Assembly: GCA_900553045.1 (NCBI GenBank)
Contig: USBW01000064.1
Span: 1-5,040 of the forward strand
Direction of reading: 5' to 3'
Source: an uncultured Mycoplasmatota bacterium
Lineage (GTDB): Bacteria; Bacillota_I; Bacilli_A; RF39; UBA660
DNA length: 5,040 nucleotides
Each line of letters begins with the position of its first letter. The stretch's first letter is position 1. The notes under the pieces were generated by a model, which saw only the letters and a list, made by a program, of their open reading frames with translations, was not told the origin of the DNA and made no database searches. The position numbers and the translations under genes were made by a program. Shown here one piece after another: positions 1 to 5,040 of this stretch.

Positions 1-16
1 AATATCATAATTAATA

Positions 17-56
17 GTTAAGATAAAGTTTTAAATTTTTCTATCTTTACCTTAAC
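17..56. repeat. Imperfect inverted repeat (12-bp arms, one mismatch)
   Basis: The arms are 17-28 (GTTAAGATAAAG) and 45-56 (CTTTACCTTAAC). They pair at 11 of 12 positions (A23/C50 is the mismatch) around a 16-nt AT-rich loop. Neither strand shows a clean T-run directly after the stem in the right sense, so I do not call it a terminator. It sits beside the terminator at 57-90 and may fold in the 3' end of a transcript from either side. Its function is unknown. Confidence 0.4.
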
Positions 57-90
57 AAAAAAATAAAAGGCCTGAACCTTTTATCTTTTT
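57..90. terminator. Bidirectional rho-independent terminator
   Basis: The perfect 8-bp stem ATAAAAGG (63-70) / CCTTTTAT (77-84) has a 6-nt loop. On the plus strand it is followed by CTTTTT (85-90). On the minus strand it is followed by seven T residues (complement of A57-A63). It would end the minus-strand transcript of the two tiny genes at 193-408, and also any plus-strand gene lying left of the window. The 100 bases between it and position 193 hold no gene I can support. Confidence 0.75.
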
Positions 91-192
91 AACATTCCAG
101 ATTTAGTTTTTCTTTTTAGTTTTTTACTTCTTTCGCACTAGTCTTAAGTATCTTTACTTTTGTGGGCGCCTACTCAGTACTTTAATATGTTC

Positions 193-315
193 CTAGCAGT
201 TAGTCCAAGAACTAAAAATAATTGCAAGTAAAATATATAATACTACAACAATTAATAGTCCTGACCCACCACTTGGACGTACTTTATTATCGTCACAACA
301 ATTTGAATTATTCAT
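193..315 (-). CDS. Tiny YjcZ/tiny-TM-like membrane protein, 40 aa (second of tandem pair)
   Basis: ATG at 315, stop TAG at 193-195. The product begins MNNSNCCDDNKVRPSGGSG and continues LLIVVVLYILLAIIF, then SSWTNC. It has a polar N-terminus with a Cys-Cys pair (residues 6-7), a short Gly/Ser segment (15-19) and one predicted membrane helix (about 20-34). This matches the architecture of the tiny transmembrane YjcZ family of spore formers: a Gly-rich variable part, then a stretch close to FALLVVFILLIIVGAAF. The usually invariant Gly after the helix is replaced by Ser (FSSW), so it is a divergent member. A Shine-Dalgarno AAGGGGGTG (321-329) lies 5 nt before the start. The gene follows its sister by 15 nt, so the two are probably one transcript. 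Family function is poorly known; some members, such as B. subtilis SscA, are linked to the spore coat. The gene looks real; its role is inferred. Confidence 0.72.
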   Translation of the reverse strand: MNNSNCCDDNKVRPSGGSGLLIVVVLYILLAIIFSSWTNC

Positions 316-330
316 TTTTACACCCCCTTA

Positions 331-408
331 TTAAATCCATGCACCTAATATAATGATTAGTAAAATGAATAAGACTAAAACGATTGCTGAAGATGAAACA
401 TAGTTCAT
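331..408 (-). CDS. Tiny YjcZ/SscA-like transmembrane protein, 25 aa (first of tandem pair)
   Basis: ATG at 408, stop TAA at 331-333. The product is MNYVSSS followed by AIVLVLFILLIIILGAWI. The hydrophobic part (residues 8-21) ends in the conserved Gly22-Ala-Trp and is close to the FALLVVFILLIIVGAAF signature of the tiny transmembrane family known from endospore formers (YjcZ/SscA type). At 25 residues it is within the family's usual size, below most gene-finder cut-offs. A strong ribosome site, AAAGGAGGAA (414-423), lies 5 nt upstream, which supports real translation. It is the first gene of a likely two-gene transcript running leftwards to the terminator at 57-90. It is divergent from prsA. 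A membrane location is clear from the sequence; a role in sporulation is inferred from the family. Confidence 0.82.
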   Translation of the reverse strand: MNYVSSSAIVLVLFILLIIILGAWI

Positions 409-439
409 AATTATTCCTCCTTTTTTCTTGTTCTAGATT

Positions 440-469
440 ATTTTATGGGTTATAGGTTAATTTTGTGAA
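440..469 (-). promoter_or_regulatory. Candidate promoter for the tiny-gene pair (sigma-A or sigma-K-like)
   Basis: Read on the minus strand there are two overlapping possibilities. One is TTCACA (469-464), an 18-nt spacer and TAAAAT (445-440), each one mismatch from the sigma-A consensus. The other is AC (466-465), 17 nt, then CATAAAATA (447-439), which fits the sigma-K pattern AC-N16/17-CATANNNTA. Both predict a start near 431-433 and a leader of about 24 nt. The sequence alone cannot decide between them; the spore-former family of the genes makes the second reading attractive. Confidence 0.38.
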
Positions 470-485
470 TATATAAGACTAATTA

Positions 486-514
486 TTGTCAAAATAGTTT
501 ATTTTTGTTATGAT
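486..514 (+). promoter_or_regulatory. Sigma-A promoter of prsA
   Basis: The -35 box is TTGTCA (486-491), followed by a 17-nt spacer and a -10 box TATGAT (509-514). A TG at 506-507 gives an extended -10. The predicted start is near 521, leaving a leader of about 22 nt that contains the ribosome site AAAGGAGGAAA (529-539). It lies back to back with the candidate promoter of the tiny genes. Confidence 0.75.
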
Positions 515-543
515 ATTAATGTGATTTTAAAGGAGGAAATATT

Positions 544-1530
544 TTGAAAAAACTAGGAAAATTACTTATATTATTATGTGCTGTTATTCCTTTAGCTGGC
601 TGTGGACAAGTTCCAACTCTTGAAAATGGCCAGGAAGCTGTTGCTACTATGAAAGAAGGTAGTATTTCTGCTAATGATTTATATGATAAAATTAAAGAAC
701 TCTATGGTAGAGATGTCTTAATTGATATGATTGATAGAATCATTCTTGAAGCTAAATATGAACAGACTGATGAAGAAAAAGAATATATAAATGACGAGCT
801 TGATTCTATTAAAGAAATGGCGGAACAATATGAAGTCACTCTTGCTTATATGTTAAATTATTATGGTTTTGCTGATGAAGATGATTTCAAAGATTATGTA
901 TCTTTAAATTATAAAAGAAACATAGCTGTTAAAGACTATGTTAAAGATCATTTAAGTGAAGATGAGATCAATGACTATTATGAAGATAATATTTTTGGTG
1001 ATATTGAAGCAAAACATATTTTAATTGCTCCTGAAATTTTAGATGGTATGACTGAAGAAGAACAAGAGCAAGCTGAAGAAGATGCTTTAAATGAAGCTAA
1101 AGACATTATCAAAAGATTAGATAATGGTGAAGACTTTGAAGAGTTAGCAAAAGAGTATTCTGATGATGAATCTAATAAAGATGAAGGTGGCGATTTAGGT
1201 TGGTTCGGTACAGGAGCAATGGTTGAAGAGTTCGAAGATGCTGCTTTCAAACTTGAAAAAGGTAAATATACGACTACTCCTGTTAAAACTAGTTTCGGTT
1301 ACCATATCATCTTAAAAGTTGATGAGAAAGAAAAACCTGAACTAACTGATGAATTAAAAGAAGAGATCAAAACAACTCTTTCTGAAGCAGAGCTAGATGA
1401 TAATCAGACATTATATTACGAAACATTAGAAAATATTCGTAAAGATAGTGAGCTTACTATAACAGACTCTGTCTTAGAAAAAGCTTATAAAGCATACATG
1501 AGTGAATTAAAGAGCAGTACTAATAATTAA
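544..1530 (+). CDS. prsA: PrsA-like lipoprotein foldase (parvulin peptidyl-prolyl isomerase)
   Basis: This is an extracytoplasmic foldase, anchored by lipid to the outer face of the membrane, that helps secreted proteins fold after Sec export. A lipoprotein signal ([20 protein letters not shown]) ends in the lipobox LAGC, so Cys20 would be lipidated. An N-terminal chaperone-like helical region (about 21-150) is followed by a parvulin rotamase domain (about 154-260). Visible active-site landmarks are AKHIL (His158), GGDLGWF (215-221, Asp217), Met226, Phe230 and YHII (His254), all consistent with an active isomerase. A charged C-terminal helical tail follows (260-328). At 328 aa it is near the usual PrsA length (about 290-340). 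The start is TTG at 544, chosen because GGAGG (532-536) lies 7 nt upstream and the signal peptide begins exactly there. It is a single gene with its own promoter and terminator. An alternative name is SurA/PpiC-type PPIase, but the lipobox and the Gram-positive setting favour PrsA. Confidence 0.92.
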   Translation: MKKLGKLLILLCAVIPLAGCGQVPTLENGQEAVATMKEGSISANDLYDKIKELYGRDVLIDMIDRIILEAKYEQTDEEKEYINDELDSIKEMAEQYEVTLAYMLNYYGFADEDDFKDYVSLNYKRNIAVKDYVKDHLSEDEINDYYEDNIFGDIEAKHILIAPEILDGMTEEEQEQAEEDALNEAKDIIKRLDNGEDFEELAKEYSDDESNKDEGGDLGWFGTGAMVEEFEDAAFKLEKGKYTTTPVKTSFGYHIILKVDEKEKPELTDELKEEIKTTLSEAELDDNQTLYYETLENIRKDSELTITDSVLEKAYKAYMSELKSSTNN

Positions 1531-1555
1531 AAGTTGTGGTAATCACAACTTTTTT
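1529..1555 (+). terminator. Rho-independent terminator of prsA
   Basis: It starts at the stop codon. The stem AAGTTGTG (1531-1538) / CACAACTT (1544-1551) has 8 perfect pairs and a 5-nt loop, and T1551-T1555 form the T-tract. A29-A30 of the stop region can extend the stem with T1552-T1553. On the minus strand a shorter TTTT follows the stem, so it may also act as a weak back-up for the convergent ATPase transcript. Confidence 0.78.
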
Positions 1556-1579
1556 CATGCTTTAATAATACAAGATATT

Positions 1580-1616
1580 AAAAAATGTTAAATCTAATAA
1601 AAAGATGATTTAACAT
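1580..1616 (-). terminator. Rho-independent terminator of the DUF4143 ATPase gene
   Basis: On the minus strand the 10-bp perfect stem ATGTTAAATC (1616-1607) / GATTTAACAT (1594-1585) has a 12-nt loop and is followed by six T residues (complement of A1585-A1580). It lies 24 nt after the stop codon of the ATPase gene. The stem is AT-rich and the loop large, so strength is uncertain. Confidence 0.62.
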
Positions 1617-1639
1617 TTGACATTTTTTATCTATAAATA

Positions 1640-2848
1640 TTATTTGTTCAACAACCAATCAACGATATTTATTTTTGTTATTCCTTCGTAATCAGCTTCT
1701 AAGTCCATATCTAATGTTAATAAATACTTTGGATAATGATCGCCAGTTTTTTGTAGAGGTTTTAACTCTCTTTGTAATACTTTCTCATCACGCACTGTTA
1801 AGGCAACTTGAAAATACTTTAAACCGTCTCTATTTTCCGCTACAAAATCAACCTCTAATTCATCAACTTTACCGACATAGACTTTATATCCCCTTCTCAA
1901 TAATTCAAGATAGACAATATTTTCCAATATATGACCCATGTCGCTGTCAGCTTTTTTACCAAGCAAATAACTTCTTAAACCTTGATCCACAGCATAGTAT
2001 TTATAATCTCTTGCTAGCAGGCTTTTACCTTTTACATCAAATCTTTCTGCTTTGTATATCAAAAAGCTTTCTACAAAAGCAGTTATATAGTTTTCAACTG
2101 TGTGATTGCTAGTATTCATTCCTTTACTAGTTAAAGTATCACTTATTTTCTTAGTAGATATCGGACTGCCAATACTATCAAATATAAACTTTAAGATACT
2201 TTCTAACAACATTTTATCTTTTATATTATTTCTAGCCATTATATCTTTATATACTATAGTCGAAAATATTCCATCTAGATATTTATCTAAATCATTAGGG
2301 TTAGATTTTAAAATACTAATATTGCCAGGCATACCGCCATTTCTCATATAATCTAAAAACAAACTTTGATACTGATAATTTTTACCATCAAAAGCAGTAA
2401 CATACTCCTTAAATGACAAAGGTAACATTTTTATTTCTACATATCGGCCTGATAATAAAGTCGCCAATTCGCCAGATAATAAATAAGCATTAGATCCGGT
2501 AATATAAACATCGATGTTTTTCTTTATATATAAACTGTCCACTGCTTTTTGAAATTCAGAAACATTTTGTACTTCGTCTAAAAAAACATAATATTTTCTC
2601 TTAGAATCAATCTTACTTTTGATATAATCATACAAATCTTTGTAGTTTTCAAAATGATAATCGACATCTTCTAAATTAATATTTATTATTTGATCCTCAC
2701 TAACATTATTATTTTTTAAATAATCGATAAATAACTCAAATAGAGTTGATTTACCACATCTTCTTATGCCAGTTATAACCTTTATTAAGTCCTGATCTTT
2801 CCATCTTATCAATTCTTCAAGATACTCTGTTCTTTCTATTAACTCCAT
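1640..2848 (-). CDS. AAA-type ATPase with DUF4143 C-terminal domain (COG1373-like)
   Basis: A soluble 402-aa protein of the widespread AAA_14 + DUF4143 family, whose cellular role is not established. The N-terminal ATPase half shows Walker A GIRRCGKST (residues 27-35), Walker B YVFLDE (87-92, Asp91-Glu92), a sensor-like TGSNA (117-121) and LLSGRY (131-136, possible arginine finger Arg135). The DUF4143 half (about 200-385) contains GHILEN (305-310, Glu309), EVDFV (332-336, Asp334) and YFQVAL (345-350). This resembles a PD-(D/E)XK-like fold, but Gln347 sits where a nuclease would carry Glu/Asp, so cutting activity is doubtful. The length is normal and the frame intact. ATG at 2848 is supported by AAGAGGTGAT (2862-2855). 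It is a single gene between housekeeping genes, with its own near-consensus promoter, a set of upstream repeats and a terminator, as expected of an accessory, possibly transferred gene. Family assignment is firm; function is unknown. Confidence 0.9.
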   Translation of the reverse strand: MELIERTEYLEELIRWKDQDLIKVITGIRRCGKSTLFELFIDYLKNNNVSEDQIININLEDVDYHFENYKDLYDYIKSKIDSKRKYYVFLDEVQNVSEFQKAVDSLYIKKNIDVYITGSNAYLLSGELATLLSGRYVEIKMLPLSFKEYVTAFDGKNYQYQSLFLDYMRNGGMPGNISILKSNPNDLDKYLDGIFSTIVYKDIMARNNIKDKMLLESILKFIFDSIGSPISTKKISDTLTSKGMNTSNHTVENYITAFVESFLIYKAERFDVKGKSLLARDYKYYAVDQGLRSYLLGKKADSDMGHILENIVYLELLRRGYKVYVGKVDELEVDFVAENRDGLKYFQVALTVRDEKVLQRELKPLQKTGDHYPKYLLTLDMDLEADYEGITKINIVDWLLNK

Positions 2849-2869
2849 AGATAATCACCTCTTGATATA

Positions 2870-2898
2870 ATTATATGAAAAAATACACGAAAAGTCAA
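2870..2898 (-). promoter_or_regulatory. Near-consensus sigma-A promoter of the DUF4143 ATPase gene
   Basis: On the minus strand TTGACT (2898-2893) is followed by 17 nt and TATAAT (2875-2870), one base off the ideal. The expected start is near 2863-2862, so the mRNA would begin right at the Shine-Dalgarno AAGAGGTGAT, about 15 nt before the ATG. Position 2898, the first base of the -35 box, is also the last base of the adjoining palindrome. Confidence 0.8.
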
Positions 2899-2961
2899 CT
2901 TTTGGAAAAATAATTCCAAAAGTCGCAATTATTCGCTATTTTTGGAAATTGCACTTTTGAA
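2898..2961. repeat. Cluster of four TTTTGGAA-type elements forming overlapping inverted repeats
   Basis: Copies are CTTTTGGAA at 2899-2907, its exact inverse TTCCAAAAG at 2914-2922, TTTTTGGAA at 2939-2947, and a degenerate CTTTTGAA at 2954-2961. The first two form a perfect palindrome, ACTTTTGGAA-N6-TTCCAAAAGT (2898-2923). The second copy can instead pair further right: CAAAAGT plus GCAATT (2917-2930, bulge at C2924) matches AATTGC plus ACTTTTG (2947-2959). The cluster abuts the -35 box of the ATPase promoter, so an operator for a dimeric DNA-binding protein is the simplest reading. It also lies just after rlmD, but no good T-run follows either stem, so it is a poor terminator for rlmD. Confidence 0.6.
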
Positions 2962-2988
2962 GATAAAATTATAATCTTAAACTATTTA

Positions 2989-4155
2989 TTAATTTTTCCT
3001 AACTAATTTAGCGACACATTCAACATGTTCCGTCCTTGAGAAAAGATTTACAGGAGTAACTTTTTGTAACTCATATTTATCTTGTAAAAGTACGACATCT
3101 CTTTTTAACGTATTAGGATTACAAGAAGTATAAATAATTCTTGTTGGCTCTAAAGCTAAAAGCTTTTTAATGACCTCCTTGCTTAAGCCACTTCTTGGCG
3201 GATCGACACTAACAACGTCGTACTTACTATCTTTAAACTCTTTAGAATCAGCATTTTTAAAACTGACATTAGTAATATTATTTAACTTTTTATTAAGATT
3301 AGCATTAGCTATTGCCTCTTTAACGATCTCAAGACCAGAGATCTTCTTAAAATTCTTACTTAAATAAAGGGCAATACTTCCTGTACCACAATAAAGATCA
3401 AGCAAGCTGTCGGCTTTGTTGGCATAACTTTTTATAATATCATAAAGCTTTATCATGCCTAAAGTATTAACTTGAAAAAAAGAAGCTGGATAAATTGTAT
3501 AAACTAGACCATTTAATACTTCTTTGATATAGGGCTTACCATACATCAACTTATTATTACAATAAATAGAAGCTACCTTTTCTTTTAAAGGTTCATAATC
3601 AAAGATAAAATCTGTACTTATCATGATCTCGCGTGTAGTTTTAGAGCATCTTATCATAATACTACCATCTGGTAATTTTATTTGTTTTAAAAGATCAATT
3701 ATCATATTTATTCTTTCATCAAGCAAAAGACATTTGGCAATTTCTACTAAAGTGTTACTCTTTTTTTCATAAAAACCTATTTTACTATTTAAAACATGAA
3801 GTGTAACCTTGTTCCGATAATTGTAAATATCTGTTTTTACAATCTTATCAGTGACTTTAGGGAATAATCTTTTAACATAATTTTCTTTTATTGCTAATTC
3901 TTGTTCATAAGTACAGTGTTGGAAACTACAGCCACCACACCTATGATAATAAGGACATGATGGTTTTACTCTTGCAGTGCTTTCTTTTTTAAGCTCACTT
4001 ATCACCGCTGTAGCATAACTTTTTTTCTCACCTATTATTTTGATTACTACCTCTTCATCTTTTAAAGCTTCTTTAACAAAAATAACCTTATTATCTATTC
4101 TAGCTATACCATTACCTAAATTATCATTGTCTAAAATCTTTACTACCTCTTGCAT
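2989..4155 (-). CDS. rlmD: 23S rRNA (uracil-C5)-methyltransferase, RlmD/RumA family
   Basis: It makes 5-methyluridine in 23S rRNA from S-adenosylmethionine. E. coli RlmD acts on U1939; the B. subtilis homologue RlmCD does U747 and U1939, so the exact site here is open. Domains in order: an N-terminal TRAM RNA-binding domain (about 1-55); an iron-sulfur motif CPYYHRCGGC (Cys67, Cys73, Cys76) with a likely fourth ligand Cys142; a central RNA-binding part ending in PASFFQVN (223-230); and a SAM-binding Rossmann fold with LLDLYCGTGS (251-260) and DPPRSG (318-323). The catalytic Cys345 is in SCNP, and the likely base Glu379 in EHVE. All key residues are present. At 388 aa it is compact for a family often near 430-460. 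ATG at 4155 has GAGG (4167-4164) 8 nt upstream. It is divergent from rpsD. A TrmA-type tRNA activity is unlikely because of the TRAM domain and cluster cysteines. Confidence 0.9.
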   Translation of the reverse strand: MQEVVKILDNDNLGNGIARIDNKVIFVKEALKDEEVVIKIIGEKKSYATAVISELKKESTARVKPSCPYYHRCGGCSFQHCTYEQELAIKENYVKRLFPKVTDKIVKTDIYNYRNKVTLHVLNSKIGFYEKKSNTLVEIAKCLLLDERINMIIDLLKQIKLPDGSIMIRCSKTTREIMISTDFIFDYEPLKEKVASIYCNNKLMYGKPYIKEVLNGLVYTIYPASFFQVNTLGMIKLYDIIKSYANKADSLLDLYCGTGSIALYLSKNFKKISGLEIVKEAIANANLNKKLNNITNVSFKNADSKEFKDSKYDVVSVDPPRSGLSKEVIKKLLALEPTRIIYTSCNPNTLKRDVVLLQDKYELQKVTPVNLFSRTEHVECVAKLVRKN

Positions 4156-4177
4156 AAGCCTTCCCTCTTTCCTAATA

Positions 4178-4186
4178 ATTATAGCA
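4178..4186 (-). promoter_or_regulatory. rlmD: Extended -10 promoter of rlmD
   Basis: On the minus strand TGC directly precedes a perfect TATAAT (4183-4178), giving an extended -10 element. The matching -35 position (TACCAA, 4206-4201) is poor, so recognition would rest on the extended -10. The predicted start near 4172 leaves a leader of only about 17 nt before the ATG. Confidence 0.6.
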
Positions 4187-4213
4187 AATCTTACTGGTTT
4201 TTGGTATTTTTCC

Positions 4214-4242
4214 TTGACTTTCTAATAATATTTTTATATAAT
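4214..4242 (+). promoter_or_regulatory. rpsD: Near-consensus sigma-A promoter of rpsD
   Basis: TTGACT (4214-4219), a 17-nt spacer and TATAAT (4237-4242): one base off the ideal, as expected for a strongly expressed ribosomal protein gene. The start should fall near 4249, so the transcript has a leader of about 164 nt. It is divergent from the rlmD promoter. Confidence 0.8.
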
Positions 4243-4248
4243 TTATAT

Positions 4249-4412
4249 CGCATATACGTTGAAACAGCGCATATTTTAAGCATTAATAATGTGTTTTTTT
4301 GCAAAGAGTTAGTAATCTTCGCTGTTAGATGAAACCTTAGAAAAGACTCCCTATGATGTTTAAAATATATTTTCAATGTTTATAGCAAATAAATATTGAA
4401 AGGAGAAAAAAT
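4249..4412 (+). promoter_or_regulatory. Structured 5' leader of rpsD, candidate S4 autoregulatory RNA
   Basis: The roughly 164-nt gene-free leader contains several possible helices. AACAGCG (4263-4269) pairs perfectly with CGCTGTT (4320-4326). TCAATGTTTA (4373-4382) pairs over 10 bp, with one G-U, to TAAATATTGA (4390-4399). That hairpin has a 7-nt loop, and two or three extra pairs reach into the Shine-Dalgarno AAGGAG (4400-4405). CTCC (4347-4350) could also pair with GGAG (4402-4405). In B. subtilis, free S4 is known to repress rpsD through its leader; the position, length and ribosome-site hairpin fit that. I infer the function from context and have not matched it to a covariance model. Confidence 0.6.
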
Positions 4413-5015
4413 ATGTCAAGATACACTGGTTCTGCTTATAAACAAGCTCGTCGTACTGGTTTTTCTGTTTTAGAAAACGGTAAAGAGTTAGCAAGAAGAC
4501 CTTACGGTCCTGGACAACATGGTTCAGATCGTAAAAGAAAACCTTCTAACTACAGTGAACAATTAAAAGAAAAACAAAAAGTTAGATTCATGTATGGTTT
4601 AAATGAAAGACAGTTTGAAAAAACTTTTAAAGAAGCTGGCAAGTTAAAAGGTGTTCATGGTGAAAACTTACTTATCCTTCTTGAATCTAGATTGGATAAT
4701 CTAGTTTATCGTTTAGGATTTGCTTCTACTAGACGTGCTGCAAGACAACTTGTAAATCACGGTCATATTACTGTTAATGGTAAAAAAGTTGACATTCCAT
4801 CATACCGTGTTAAAGTTGGTTCTACAATTGCTTTAAAAGAAGAGTCTAAAGAACATAAAGCTGTTAAAGAAGCTTTAAGTAAAGTTTTAAAAAGAGTAGA
4901 ATTTGTCTCATTTAATGATAAAGATAATACTGGTACTTATCTTCGTTATCCTGAAAGAAGCGAACTTAACCCAGAAATTAATGAGTCATTGATCGTTGAG
5001 TTCTACAACAGATAA
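4413..5015 (+). CDS. rpsD: 30S ribosomal protein S4
   Basis: A primary 16S rRNA-binding protein that starts assembly of the 30S body and helps decoding fidelity. The product is 200 aa, the length of B. subtilis S4, and similar to it throughout: [10 protein letters not shown] at the start, RPYGPGQHG (29-37), [16 protein letters not shown] (53-68), and [16 protein letters not shown] at the C-terminus. The S4 RNA-binding domain spans about 92-152 ([20 protein letters not shown], then [14 protein letters not shown]). There are no cysteines, so it is the zinc-free type. AAGGAG (4400-4405) lies 7 nt before the ATG. It is a single gene with its own promoter, long leader and terminator, as in Bacilli where rpsD is not in the alpha operon. 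In B. subtilis S4 represses its own mRNA. Confidence 0.97.
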   Translation: MSRYTGSAYKQARRTGFSVLENGKELARRPYGPGQHGSDRKRKPSNYSEQLKEKQKVRFMYGLNERQFEKTFKEAGKLKGVHGENLLILLESRLDNLVYRLGFASTRRAARQLVNHGHITVNGKKVDIPSYRVKVGSTIALKEESKEHKAVKEALSKVLKRVEFVSFNDKDNTGTYLRYPERSELNPEINESLIVEFYNR

Positions 5016-5020
5016 AATTA

Positions 5021-5040
5021 AAAAAGGTTACGAATCGTAA
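5021..5040 (+). terminator. Terminator of rpsD, cut by the window end
   Basis: An A-run (5021-5025) is followed by GGTTACG (5026-5032), the loop AAT and CGTAA (5036-5040). Five stem pairs are visible; the expected closing CC and T-tract would lie just beyond the window, so the call is partly a prediction. Confidence 0.6.

Noticed and set aside
118..174. Minus-strand frame ending in residues like APTKVKILKTSAKEVKN before a stop
   Set aside because: Only about 17 codons, no start codon or ribosome site and a stop directly upstream; could be a gene remnant but nothing supports it.
978..1250. Minus-strand open frame of 90 codons inside prsA
   Set aside because: Serine-rich product complementary to the GAA/GAT-rich prsA coding strand, with no ribosome site; a shadow of a clear gene.
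1675..2351. Two plus-strand open frames (145 and 81 codons) inside the ATPase gene
   Set aside because: Both lie opposite a well-supported ATPase gene with intact motifs and show no domain or ribosome site.
2898..2923. Perfect palindrome as rlmD terminator
   Set aside because: On the minus strand the stem is followed by TGACTTTTCG rather than a T-run, and it lies 65 nt past the stop next to another promoter; an operator is a better reading.
4040..4376. Short open frames on both strands (60-61 codons) across the rlmD-rpsD intergenic region
   Set aside because: They overlap the rlmD start, both promoters and the rpsD leader, have low-complexity products, and lack convincing ribosome sites.
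1..5040. CRISPR array, tRNA, rRNA, insertion sequence or toxin-antitoxin pair
   Set aside because: No regularly spaced repeats, no cloverleaf or rRNA signature, no transposase, and the AAA/DUF4143 gene has no small partner gene beside it.

Overview
The window is AT-rich DNA, by eye about 30% G+C, with strong AGGAGG-type ribosome sites and sigma-A promoters. It carries a Bacillus-type, zinc-free ribosomal protein S4, a PrsA-like lipoprotein foldase and two tiny YjcZ-type membrane proteins. Members of that last family are known only from endospore formers. Together these point to a low-GC Bacillota, most likely an uncultured or gut Bacilli/Erysipelotrichia-like lineage. Every gene ends in TAA or TAG, and the one tryptophan codon of prsA and those of the tiny genes are TGG, so nothing suggests a mycoplasma-type code.

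Layout. Positions 1-192 are a gene-free tail holding an imperfect hairpin (17-56) and a bidirectional terminator (57-90). Positions 193-408 (minus) hold two tandem tiny membrane-protein genes of 40 and 25 codons. They are divergent from prsA (544-1530, plus), which has its own sigma-A promoter, a TTG start, a lipobox and a terminator. Convergent to prsA is a solitary AAA/DUF4143 ATPase gene (1640-2848, minus). Upstream of it on the same strand is an rlmD-type 23S rRNA uridine methyltransferase gene (2989-4155, minus). A divergent promoter region then leads to rpsD (4413-5015, plus), followed by a terminator hairpin cut by the window edge.

How the parts relate. rlmD and rpsD share a translation theme and lie back to back with separate promoters. 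rpsD has a leader of roughly 164 nt with several possible helices, one ending at the Shine-Dalgarno. This fits the S4 autoregulation established for B. subtilis rpsD. prsA and the two tiny genes both make envelope proteins but need not be co-regulated: prsA has a housekeeping promoter, while the tiny genes have a sequence that can be read either as sigma-A or as sigma-K-like. The ATPase looks like an accessory single gene dropped between housekeeping genes.

Most worth a second look: the two tiny membrane genes, the TTTTGGAA repeat cluster directly upstream of the ATPase promoter, and the rpsD leader. I found no CRISPR array, tRNA, rRNA, insertion sequence or clearly novel multi-gene system.
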